Shown here piece after piece: positions 56,922 through 64,000 of a stretch of 64,000 bases of DNA; position 1 is the first letter of the stretch; each line of letters begins with the position of its first letter. The notes below the pieces were generated by a model. That model was given only the letters and a program-made list of their open reading frames with translations, ran no database searches and had not been told where the DNA came from. Position numbers and translations under genes: made by a program. Source of the stretch: Candidatus Latescibacterota bacterium (GTDB lineage: Bacteria > Latescibacterota > UBA2968); NCBI GenBank assembly GCA_022824945.1, contig JAJDYX010000005.1:146802-210801 (forward strand), read 5' to 3'.

Positions 56922-58016
56922 TTAATTTTCGAGTTTGAGAATCATAATCCACATGGGTTGTTTGCCCACATCATAAACTTTGAGAGGTGTGAGATCGCCC
57001 GTCTCCGTATCGATGCGATACCCCGCCATTTTGTCTGATTTTTGACCCGCTGCGAAGAGGAAATTGCCTTCGGGATCGAGATTGAATGGACGGGGGATGG
57101 GTTCCGTAGGCGTTTGGCCCAGTGATTTGAGAGAACCATCATCCTGCACAGCGTAGCCCGCAATACTATCGTGCCCGCGATTGGATATATAGAGGAATTT
57201 GCCCGAAGGATGAATGTGGATTTGGGCACAGGTATTGCGCTCTGTAAACCCCTCTGGCAGCGTTGAAAGATTTTGGCGGGGCGCAAGCGTTCCATTATCC
57301 GCGTTAAAATCATACACCGTAACACTGGAGCCATTTTCATTCGCAACATAAACCACATCTAAAGTCGGATGAAACTCGTAATGCCGCGGACCTTCGCCAT
57401 AAACAGCATCGACTTTCACGGCCTCATTAGGCGCCAGCTCGCCCGTGGTTTCATCAAAAGTAAATTGATAAATAGCATTGACCGGCATCGTGTGTGGTAC
57501 AAACAGGAATCGATTGGAGGGATCGGGAAAAAAGCAGTGCGCGTGTTCATCTGTGGGAATCCACTGGCGATGTGGCGCGAGCACAGCACCGTTTTTATCA
57601 ATCGCATTGATAGCGACTGCGCCCTCGCCGTAATACGCAGAAAAAAGATACCGCCCTGTCTTGTCCGTACTAATATAACAAGAGCCCCCATCAAAAGGCG
57701 CAGAGGCGATCTGTTCAAGTGCGCCGGTTTCGGGATCAATACTGTAGGTAACGAGTTCTTTAGACTGGCGCAACGCCGCGTAGAGATATTTTTGTCGCGG
57801 ATCGGTACAAAGCGGACCAATACCGCCTTTGGCGGGAAGTTCTTCAACAAGTGTGAGGTCGCCGGTATCGGGATCCATATCATAACGCAAGAGTTTTTTG
57901 TCTCCAGAGACAGCAACGTACATGTGATACTTCATACTCGGTTCCTTTCTGTTGAATTGTTGGGCAAACAAACTGCCCGTTAACATGACAAAGACGAGAA
58001 AAAAAATTGTTTTCAT
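56922..58016 (-). CDS. Secreted lactonase-family seven-bladed beta-propeller protein
   Basis: 364 residues from ATG 58016 (GGGAG seven bases upstream). A signal peptide (KTIFFLVFVMLTGSLFAQQ) is followed by a propeller of the 6-phosphogluconolactonase/Pgl type: YVAVSGDKKLLRYDMDPDTGDL, QKYLYAALRQSKELVTYSIDPETG, NRFLFVPHTMPVNAIYQF, GPRHYEFHPTLDVVYVANENGSSVTVYDF and a closing blade. A second start (MKYHMYVAVSG), also preceded by AAAGGAA, could yield a cytoplasmic form. The substrate may be a sugar lactone, but the family is broad. It lies 38 nt upstream of the response-regulator gene. Confidence 0.85.
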   Translation of the reverse strand: MKTIFFLVFVMLTGSLFAQQFNRKEPSMKYHMYVAVSGDKKLLRYDMDPDTGDLTLVEELPAKGGIGPLCTDPRQKYLYAALRQSKELVTYSIDPETGALEQIASAPFDGGSCYISTDKTGRYLFSAYYGEGAVAINAIDKNGAVLAPHRQWIPTDEHAHCFFPDPSNRFLFVPHTMPVNAIYQFTFDETTGELAPNEAVKVDAVYGEGPRHYEFHPTLDVVYVANENGSSVTVYDFNADNGTLAPRQNLSTLPEGFTERNTCAQIHIHPSGKFLYISNRGHDSIAGYAVQDDGSLKSLGQTPTEPIPRPFNLDPEGNFLFAAGQKSDKMAGYRIDTETGDLTPLKVYDVGKQPMWIMILKLEN

Positions 58017-58179
58017 GGACATACTCCCGAAAAAGTGGTGATTATTGCCACAATATAGCATTCGATCAGGCGAATAGAAAGTAGAAAGGGAGACACCATT
58101 TTGCAGGCTTGACATTGTGTCAAGAGAAGCGTTTATTGCTCGGTTGAAATCCTTTCATACCGCCTTTAAGGAGAAAAAT

Positions 58180-59571
58180 ATGAGTAAAAAACCCAACATC
58201 CTCTTCTTTTTTACCGATGACCAACGATTTGACACCATTCGCGCGCTGGGCAATAGTGATGTGCAAACACCCGTGTTGGATCGCCTTGTGGCAGAAGGCA
58301 CGACATTTACACACGCGCACATACCCGGCGGAACATCGGGCGCGATATGCATGCCCAGTCGCGCCATGTTGCACACGGGACGCACACTCTTTCACCTCGA
58401 CGGCGCGGGCCAGAGCATTCCCAATGACCATGTAATGCTGGGCGAACATCTGCAAGCCAACGGCTATCGCACGTGGGGCACGGGCAAATGGCACAATGGA
58501 CCCGCGTCTTTTGCGCGCAGCTTTTCAGACGGCGCAGAGATCTTTTTCGGAGGCATGGACGACCACTGGAACGTACCCGCATTTAATTATGACCCCACCG
58601 GCAAATACGACTCTGTACTCCTGCAGTGTCCGAGCCCCAACCAATCAAACGCCTTAAAAATCCGAAGAGGCGACCACGTAACCGCGGGCAAACACTCCAG
58701 CGAATTATTCGCCGAAGGTGCGATTGACTGGCTGGAAAAACACGACTCCGACAATCCATTCTTTATGTACATCTCATTCATGGCTCCCCACGACCCGCGC
58801 ACAATGCCGCAAAAATATCTGGACATGTACGACCCCGAAGATACGCCACTTCCCGAGAACTTTATGGGCGGACATCCCTTTGACAACGGCGATCTGAAAG
58901 TGCGCGATGAAGTCCTCGAAGATTTTCCACGCGATCCCTACAAAGTGCGGCAACACATTGCCGAATACTATGCCATGATCACGCATTTAGACGCGCAAAT
59001 GGGACGCGTACTCGACACAATAAGCGCGCGCGGAATGGCGGATAATACCATCGTCGTCTTTGCCGGAGATAACGGACTCGCCGTGGGGCAACACGGACTT
59101 TTCGGCAAACAGAACATGTACGAACACAGCGTACGCGTACCCCTGATATTTTCCGGACCGGGCGTACCCGCAGGTGAAAAACGATCCGCCTATGTGTACT
59201 TACACGATATTTTCCCAACCCTGTGCGACTTAATCGGCACTAACACACCGGACTCCGTGGAAGGAACAAGTCTGGTATCAGCACTCAACAACGGCGATGA
59301 ACAGGTGCGCGACACCCTCTTCTCTGCGTATCGCGAGTGGCAGCGCATGGTAAAAGACAATCGGTTTAAACTCATCGAATACGCAGTAAATGGACGCCGC
59401 ACAACACAGCTATTCGATCTGGAAAACGACCCGCTGGAACTGCACAATCTGGCGGACGACAAAGCGCACGCCAGCAAAGTAGCTGACCTGCGAGAAGTAC
59501 TTTTTAAATGGCGCGATGACTGGGACGATGCAAAAAGCGAATGGGGAAAAACATTTTGGGAAGCGTTTTAA
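58180..59571 (+). CDS. Type I sulfatase (arylsulfatase A-like)
   Basis: 463 residues from ATG 58180 with AAGGAG; an open frame from 58117 lacks support. The formylglycine motif is C57-M-P-S-R61, metal ligands are D13/D14 (FFFTDDQRFDTIRALG), and NTIVVFAGDNGLAVGQHGLFGKQNMYEHSVRVPLIFSGPG carries the C-terminal metal and substrate loop. The MSKKPNILFFFTDDQ start and LHLDGAGQS-like region are typical of this sulfatase group in Planctomycetes-Verrucomicrobia-related bacteria. No signal peptide. It is the first gene of a five-gene rightward operon. Confidence 0.93.
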   Translation: MSKKPNILFFFTDDQRFDTIRALGNSDVQTPVLDRLVAEGTTFTHAHIPGGTSGAICMPSRAMLHTGRTLFHLDGAGQSIPNDHVMLGEHLQANGYRTWGTGKWHNGPASFARSFSDGAEIFFGGMDDHWNVPAFNYDPTGKYDSVLLQCPSPNQSNALKIRRGDHVTAGKHSSELFAEGAIDWLEKHDSDNPFFMYISFMAPHDPRTMPQKYLDMYDPEDTPLPENFMGGHPFDNGDLKVRDEVLEDFPRDPYKVRQHIAEYYAMITHLDAQMGRVLDTISARGMADNTIVVFAGDNGLAVGQHGLFGKQNMYEHSVRVPLIFSGPGVPAGEKRSAYVYLHDIFPTLCDLIGTNTPDSVEGTSLVSALNNGDEQVRDTLFSAYREWQRMVKDNRFKLIEYAVNGRRTTQLFDLENDPLELHNLADDKAHASKVADLREVLFKWRDDWDDAKSEWGKTFWEAF

Positions 59572-59593
59572 AACAAGCGGAAAGGAGACGGCC

Positions 59594-60439
59594 ATGGATG
59601 CTTCATGTCTGACGCATAGCCTGACAGAAGAAGAGCGGTTGCAGTTTGAACGCGATGGGTATTTAATTGTCGAAAATGCTCTCGACCCCAATCACGTCGC
59701 GCGCCTGTGCGCTGTGGTCGATCGCGTAGATGCCGAAATGCGTCCCAAACAAGGCGTGGATAAGCTCGGGCGCTTGAGCGTCAGAGACTTCATCGGCCTC
59801 GACTGGGAATTTGTCGAACTGGTAGATTGGCCCAGGACCATAGCAAAAGTGTGGGATATTTTGAGCTGGAACTTGCAAATCTATCACTCGCACCTCAACG
59901 TCACCCCCCCGGTATCAAACGGAACGGGTGGAAAGAATCTGCGCTGGCATCAAGATAGTGCCCTGCTCAATCAGGAATTAGAAACAGATCCCCGACCCCG
60001 CATTTCAATCAAAGTGGCATACTTTTTAACAGACTGCAGTGAAGATGGTCGGGGCAACTTTTATATTATCCCGGGCAGTCATTTGACCAACAATTACGAC
60101 TTTCCCCATGGCGACCGCACATCCGAACCCAAAGATGCAATACCCGTGCTGGTAAAACCGGGAACAGCCGTGTTCTTTGATCGCAGACTCTGGCACTCAG
60201 TAAGTGCAAATTACTGGACAGAAGCGCGTCGGGCATTGTTTTACGGATATAGCTATCGCTGGTTCCGCCCTCGCGACGATGTAACAATGGATCACTGGTG
60301 GGACCGATTGGATCCCATTCGCAAACAATTATTCGGCAACGCGCCAACCGGCGGGTATGGATTTACGTCTCCAACAGACGAAGACGTGCCCTTGCGCGGA
60401 TGGCTATCTGAACACCTGGGCGAAGAAGCCATAGCATGA
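59594..60439 (+). CDS. Phytanoyl-CoA dioxygenase-family Fe(II)/2-oxoglutarate oxygenase
   Basis: 281 residues from ATG 59594 (GGAGA upstream). The iron-binding facial triad is visible as H119-x-D121 (RWHQDSALL) and H201 (RLWHSVSAN), and R213 is a candidate 2-oxoglutarate ligand. Members hydroxylate many small molecules; in this bacterial group they are greatly expanded and mostly of unknown substrate. It lies 22 nt after the sulfatase and 10 nt before a second family member. A link to sulfated sugar or lipid catabolism is inferred from the operon only. Confidence 0.9.
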   Translation: MDASCLTHSLTEEERLQFERDGYLIVENALDPNHVARLCAVVDRVDAEMRPKQGVDKLGRLSVRDFIGLDWEFVELVDWPRTIAKVWDILSWNLQIYHSHLNVTPPVSNGTGGKNLRWHQDSALLNQELETDPRPRISIKVAYFLTDCSEDGRGNFYIIPGSHLTNNYDFPHGDRTSEPKDAIPVLVKPGTAVFFDRRLWHSVSANYWTEARRALFYGYSYRWFRPRDDVTMDHWWDRLDPIRKQLFGNAPTGGYGFTSPTDEDVPLRGWLSEHLGEEAIA

Positions 60440-60449
60440 GACAATCATT

Positions 60450-61208
60450 ATGGAATGGAAACCCATCTTTCACGATTTTACATTCGGCGAATCCGAACGG
60501 GAAGAAATGGATCGTGAAGGGCATATCGCCTTTCCGGGACTGCTAAAAGACGACGCGCAGGAAAAGCTGACAAAATCCCTGTCCTATATCGAATCACTCA
60601 GACCACGAGCACAAGAAGGACATGAACCCAACCGGTTCGCAGCCGAGTTTGACTGGTATCTCGAAAGCTTGATCGGCCATCCCCAAATGCTCAGATTGGC
60701 GCGAGATATTCTGGGCGAAAATATTCGGTATGATCACTGCGTCAGCCTGAACCGCCCCGGGGGCAATCGCGGAACACACTGGCACACGCATGGATATGGG
60801 GAAGAAGACCCCAGCCTGGGATTTGTTCGCATCTTCTTTTACGTCAATGGATTTGAACCTGACGACGGAGGGTTAAAAGTCGTACCCGGCAGCCATCTGT
60901 TCCGCGACCGCATCGGGCGTATTAACTCAGACAAAGCATTGCAAGAGCAGTGGATCAGCGGAAAAACCCATCCGATGACGGGTGAACCCCTCCAGATACA
61001 CGCCCTCTCTATGCCACCGGGAACCGTAATCGCCATGTGGACATTTGCCGCGCACGGCGTAAACCCGAGACAGCCGGGCAGTGATACCCGGTGGTGCGTG
61101 GTATATGCCTATCGCAATCCGGGCTTGCCGTCAAATGCGCGATGGATATCCGAGGAATACGAAAAACGCCGCGTCCCCGGAGCCGAGGGCTTGTTGAGCC
61201 TTTATTAA
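60450..61208 (+). CDS. Second phytanoyl-CoA dioxygenase-like protein, altered metal motif
   Basis: 252 residues from ATG 60450. The fold-marking segments are present (GHIAFPGLLKDDAQEKL, FYVNGFEPDDGGLKVVPGSH, ALSMPPGTVIAMWTFAAHGVNPR) with the distal histidine H202 and R214. The usual H-x-D is replaced by a histidine cluster, H110-W-H112-T-H114, and no aspartate is in place. It may bind iron differently, as in halogenase-type or cupin-like members, or be inactive. It is co-transcribed with a canonical member and the sulfatase, so the two may form an unequal pair. Confidence 0.85.
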   Translation: MEWKPIFHDFTFGESEREEMDREGHIAFPGLLKDDAQEKLTKSLSYIESLRPRAQEGHEPNRFAAEFDWYLESLIGHPQMLRLARDILGENIRYDHCVSLNRPGGNRGTHWHTHGYGEEDPSLGFVRIFFYVNGFEPDDGGLKVVPGSHLFRDRIGRINSDKALQEQWISGKTHPMTGEPLQIHALSMPPGTVIAMWTFAAHGVNPRQPGSDTRWCVVYAYRNPGLPSNARWISEEYEKRRVPGAEGLLSLY

Positions 61209-61223
61209 CCAGAAAGGAAAAAC

Positions 61224-61889
61224 ATGAACATCTTATTCCTGCGGCATTCAGCCGGATTTGAGCACAGCTATTTGCCCGATGCAGAAGTGGCATTAAAAGC
61301 AATTGGGAAAGAGAACGGGTGGCGGGTTTTAACCACGCATCGGCTGGACCGCATCTCCGCTGAGAACCTGAAAAAATTTGACATCCTCGCATTTGCGACA
61401 ACCGGGAACCTGCCCTTCACTGATGAACAAAAATCCGCGATCCTGGACTTTGTCCGCAACGGCAAATCATTTCTCGGCATACACAACGCAACCGATACGT
61501 GCTATGACTGGCCCGAATACGGCGAAATGCTCGGCGGATGGTTCAACGGCCACCCGTGGCACCAGGAAGTGGGGATAATAGTCGAAGACACCAATCACCC
61601 CGCGACAAAAATGCTGGGCGACTATTTTCGGGTAACCGATGAAATCTACACATTCAAAAATTACGACCGCAACAAAACCCATGTCTTAATGCGAATCGAC
61701 AACGAAACCGTAGATCTGGAAAAAGGCAACCGCGAAGATAACGACTACGCCATGGGCTGGTGCCACGAATACGGCAAAGGCCGCGTCATGTACACCGCCC
61801 TGGGACACCCCGATGCCCTGTGGCACGAAGACTGGTTCCACGAGCACATCACTGGATGTATCAAATGGGCTGGAAGATTGGAGAATTAA
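61224..61889 (+). CDS. ThuA-domain protein
   Basis: 221 residues. It is a glutamine-amidotransferase-like ThuA fold, with MNILFLRHSAGFEHSYLPDAE, ILDFVRNGKSFLGIHNATDT, GGWFNGHPWHQEVGIIVED, FRVTDEIYTFKNYDR and VMYTALGHPDALWHEDWF. ThuA proteins, named from trehalose use, occur widely in sugar-degradation loci of marine bacteria; their reaction is unsettled. No signal peptide. It lies 15 nt downstream of the second oxygenase and 4 nt upstream of the dehydrogenase, so it is clearly in one operon. Confidence 0.92.
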   Translation: MNILFLRHSAGFEHSYLPDAEVALKAIGKENGWRVLTTHRLDRISAENLKKFDILAFATTGNLPFTDEQKSAILDFVRNGKSFLGIHNATDTCYDWPEYGEMLGGWFNGHPWHQEVGIIVEDTNHPATKMLGDYFRVTDEIYTFKNYDRNKTHVLMRIDNETVDLEKGNREDNDYAMGWCHEYGKGRVMYTALGHPDALWHEDWFHEHITGCIKWAGRLEN

Positions 61890-61893
61890 ACCA

Positions 61894-62859
61894 ATGCCAA
61901 AATTTGTATTCATGCCGCCGCAGGACGACCTCAAGCGATCATTCGCCGTCCGCCTGTTGGACGAACTCCCCGAATACGAGGTCCTATCGCCCGAAACCGA
62001 CGAAGAGGCACTCGAAGCAATACGCGACGCCGACGCCGCATTCGGCTGGATACCGCCCGACGCACTCGCCGTCGCCGAAAAACTCGCCTGGCTGCACAAT
62101 CCAGACGCCGGTCCCTTCTTCGGATACTACTACAAAGAACTGACCCAACACCCGCTGACCATAACAAACCCGCGCGGCATATACTTCGACCACATATCCC
62201 ACCACATCCTGATGTTCTTGCTCGCACTGGCGCGCGGACTACCCTGGTACATGGACGCGCAACGGCGCAGAGTATGGGACAAGAACGCGCGCAAATCCCC
62301 GTACATAGACCTCGCTGGCGCAACAGCCCTCATCAACGGCGTCGGTGGCATTGGACACGAGACAGCGCGCCTGTGCAATGAACTGGGGATGACCGTCATC
62401 GGCATCGAACCGCGCCCCGAATACGAACTGCCCTACGTCGAATTCCACACCCCGGATAAAATTGACGCACTCCTGCCACGCGCGGACTTTGTCATCACCA
62501 CCGTCCCACACACACCCGAAACCGAAGGCATGTTCGACGCGCGACGCTTCGCCCTGATGAAATCCTCGGCGTACTTCATCAACATCGGACGCGGCAAAGT
62601 GTGCAAAATAGACGACCTCGCCAACGCCATCGAATCAGGCACAATAGCCGGCGCTGGACTGGACGTATTCGAACAAGAGCCGCTACCCTCCGACCACAAG
62701 CTATGGGGCCTGCCCAACGTACTGATGACCCCTCACATTGCCGTACGAGACGCCGGCAACATAAACGCGCGACGCTACGAAATACTCATCGACAACGCCC
62801 GTCGCTTCCTCGCGGGCGAAGAACTGACCAATGTCGTAGATAAATCAAAGTGGTACTAG
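61894..62859 (+). CDS. D-2-hydroxyacid dehydrogenase family protein
   Basis: 321 residues from ATG 61894; a longer frame from 61813 overlaps thuA and is unlikely. The Rossmann motif GVGGIGHETARLC is in the middle, the catalytic arginine is in YFINIGRGKVCKIDDL region, and the acid-base His lies in LMTPHIAVRDAGN, with the Glu in VFEQEPLP. It reduces 2-keto acids or oxidises 2-hydroxyacids with NAD(P). In this operon it may act on a sugar acid produced after desulfation. Its stop is one base from the stop of the convergent SMP-30 gene. Confidence 0.92.
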   Translation: MPKFVFMPPQDDLKRSFAVRLLDELPEYEVLSPETDEEALEAIRDADAAFGWIPPDALAVAEKLAWLHNPDAGPFFGYYYKELTQHPLTITNPRGIYFDHISHHILMFLLALARGLPWYMDAQRRRVWDKNARKSPYIDLAGATALINGVGGIGHETARLCNELGMTVIGIEPRPEYELPYVEFHTPDKIDALLPRADFVITTVPHTPETEGMFDARRFALMKSSAYFINIGRGKVCKIDDLANAIESGTIAGAGLDVFEQEPLPSDHKLWGLPNVLMTPHIAVRDAGNINARRYEILIDNARRFLAGEELTNVVDKSKWY

Positions 62860-62860
62860 C

Positions 62861-63757
62861 CTATCCCAATCCCCTTCGATGTGTACGCGCGCGGTACAAA
62901 TACCCATCTATAGCCGTGACATAAAGCGACTGCAAATCTTCATCGCCGAACTCACAATTGGTCGGATTAATGGGAAAAGGATGTGCTTCGAGCACCTGTC
63001 CGTCGGGCGCAAAAACGTAAATCATCGGACCGGGACCGCTATCCGGCCAACCCGCACTCGCGACAATATTGAGATCCTCATCCAGCCGCATACCATCTAT
63101 ACCCCGATGGGCGCCAAAATCGTGCAGCACTTCACAAGCACCCAGCGACCCATCTTCCGCAATCGGATAAGCCCGCAGTTCCCGGGCAGTTTCCGGTAGA
63201 TAATCGCTCTGCGCCACATACAACGTCTTCATATCGGGCGTAACAATCAGACCATTGGGCTTTGTCGTATCAAAAGTCACCCGCACAGTCGTGTACGTCC
63301 CATCGTCCTGGGGATCAGCCCGATACACCGACTCGTGACCGATATCCATACATGATTTATCATCGCCATATCTCGGATCCGTGAACCAGACCCGACCCTG
63401 TGCATCCACCACGAGATCATTGGGACTGTTAAACCGATTCCCCTCAAAATTATCGGAAATCACAGTCGTCGAACCATCGCTTTCATACCGCGCAATGCGA
63501 CGCCCGGGACCATCCACGTATTTGTCACCCACAGGATTGAATGTCCCCTCCGCGCCATAGACCCGACCCTGTGCATCCGTAGTCAGACCATTCGCCCGGT
63601 TCGTACCCGTGCGCCACTCGTCGCAAACACCCGTATCGGGATCGTAGCGCATCGCGCGATCTCCCGGCATATCTGTAAACAACAGCACATCACCCACCCA
63701 CACCGGCCCCTCGGTAAAACCAAACGGACCAGCCACCTGTTCAAAATTCCATTCCAT
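62861..63757 (-). CDS. SMP-30/gluconolactonase-family protein
   Basis: 298 residues. A six-bladed propeller: VAGPFGFTEGPVWVGDVLLFTDMPGDRAMRYD, TNRANGLTTDAQGRVYGAEG, NRFNSPNDLVVDAQGRVWFTDPRYGDD, KPNGLIVTPDMKTLYVAQSD and GIDGMRLDEDLNIVASAGWP. Calcium or zinc ligands probably include the Glu in FTEGPVW, Asn in NSPNDL and the Asp of GIDGMR. These lactonases open sugar-acid lactones. Together with the dehydrogenase it fits sugar-acid catabolism. It starts at ATG 63757 and converges with the operon to its left. Confidence 0.93.
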   Translation of the reverse strand: MEWNFEQVAGPFGFTEGPVWVGDVLLFTDMPGDRAMRYDPDTGVCDEWRTGTNRANGLTTDAQGRVYGAEGTFNPVGDKYVDGPGRRIARYESDGSTTVISDNFEGNRFNSPNDLVVDAQGRVWFTDPRYGDDKSCMDIGHESVYRADPQDDGTYTTVRVTFDTTKPNGLIVTPDMKTLYVAQSDYLPETARELRAYPIAEDGSLGACEVLHDFGAHRGIDGMRLDEDLNIVASAGWPDSGPGPMIYVFAPDGQVLEAHPFPINPTNCEFGDEDLQSLYVTAIDGYLYRARTHRRGLG

Positions 63758-63867
63758 AAAACGCTCCTTTGCTCCTTAAATAAAATTGTGCGATCTCGCC
63801 CCCAACATACGCGATTGCCAGCACGAAGGAAAGTGAGAAGTGTGAGGTGAGAAGTGTGAAGGATCTG

Positions 63868-64000
63868 TAACCCAAAATTTGAACCAGTTTGAGGGCTAAT
63901 TCACGCTAAGGATCAGTCGTGATATTTCTCAAATGAACAGCTTGCACCACTTGTTGTGGCACACGATAATTCAAAGCAGAATGCCGTCGAGCTTGATTGT
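63868..64000 (-). mobile_element. Partial insertion sequence at the right edge
   Basis: TGTAACCCAAAATTTGAACC at 63868 has the look of an IS end and is followed by the 3' end of a leftward transposase gene. The rest lies outside the window, so family and boundaries are uncertain (IS3/IS481-like from the transposase tail). Confidence 0.6.
63906..64000 (-). CDS. Transposase C-terminus, partial
   Basis: The last 30 codons of a DDE integrase-type transposase, read leftward to TAG at 63906-63908. NQARRHSALNYRVPQQVV is the typical tail of IS3/IS481 OrfB proteins (HSALxYRxPxE). The N-terminus is beyond the window. Confidence 0.7.
   Translation of the reverse strand, partial: NQARRHSALNYRVPQQVVQAVHLRNITTDP

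Overview
The window looks like a chromosomal contig from an uncultured, mostly marine, Gram-negative bacterium of the Latescibacterota/Poribacteria kind. This is an inference from gene content, not a phylogenetic result. The pointers are a DUF6785 membrane protein, a DUF2723 membrane protein with tetratricopeptide repeats, several secreted proteins with dockerin-like calcium-binding repeats, a lone bacterial-microcompartment shell protein, two sulfatases, paired phytanoyl-CoA-dioxygenase-like proteins next to ThuA, and an AAA ATPase joined to a PD-(D/E)XK nuclease domain. I saw no rRNA, tRNA or CRISPR array.

Layout. 1-9,010: the tail of a DUF6785 protein, then a complete F1Fo ATP synthase operon (AtpZ, AtpI, a, c, b, delta, alpha, gamma, beta, epsilon) closed by a strong terminator. 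9,011-11,220: a nucleotide-sugar epimerase, then a two-gene HNH cassette between two copies of a 42-bp repeat that carries a consensus promoter. 11,230-18,220: a leftward PpiD-like foldase/NAD synthetase/small secreted protein operon diverging from an M23 peptidase/rhomboid operon. 18,220-26,830: an accessory island with a HIRAN protein, a secreted metallopeptidase, a very large nuclease-like protein with two small followers (possible defence locus), an Rpn-type nuclease and several tiny genes. 26,830-36,700: leftward housekeeping and unusual genes, including DUF2723, the probable primary sigma factor, a microcompartment shell gene with a coiled-coil partner, a beta-propeller/sarcosine-oxidase pair and an AAA-nuclease.

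36,750-45,300 is a second accessory island bounded by a 146-bp direct repeat. It holds two paralogous secreted subtilase-like/dockerin proteins, a decayed IS3-family element, a broken CoiA-like gene, an AbiE toxin-antitoxin operon with an additional third gene, and a HEPN-like gene. Arginine codons here are largely AGA/AGG, unlike the CGC-rich core, which suggests transfer.

45,600-63,760 returns to core and catabolic genes: Lon, CoaD, a heparinase-like/sulfatase operon, a two-component system of NtrX/NtrY type, a lactonase, and a rightward operon of sulfatase, two phytanoyl-CoA-dioxygenase-like enzymes, ThuA and a 2-hydroxyacid dehydrogenase that converges on an SMP-30 lactonase. Together these point to use of sulfated or uronic-acid-containing polysaccharides, although no substrate can be named. 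The right edge cuts into another insertion sequence.

Recurrent themes are accessory cassettes edged by short direct repeats, genes whose reading frame continues past an in-frame stop, and tight convergent or overlapping gene junctions in the core.
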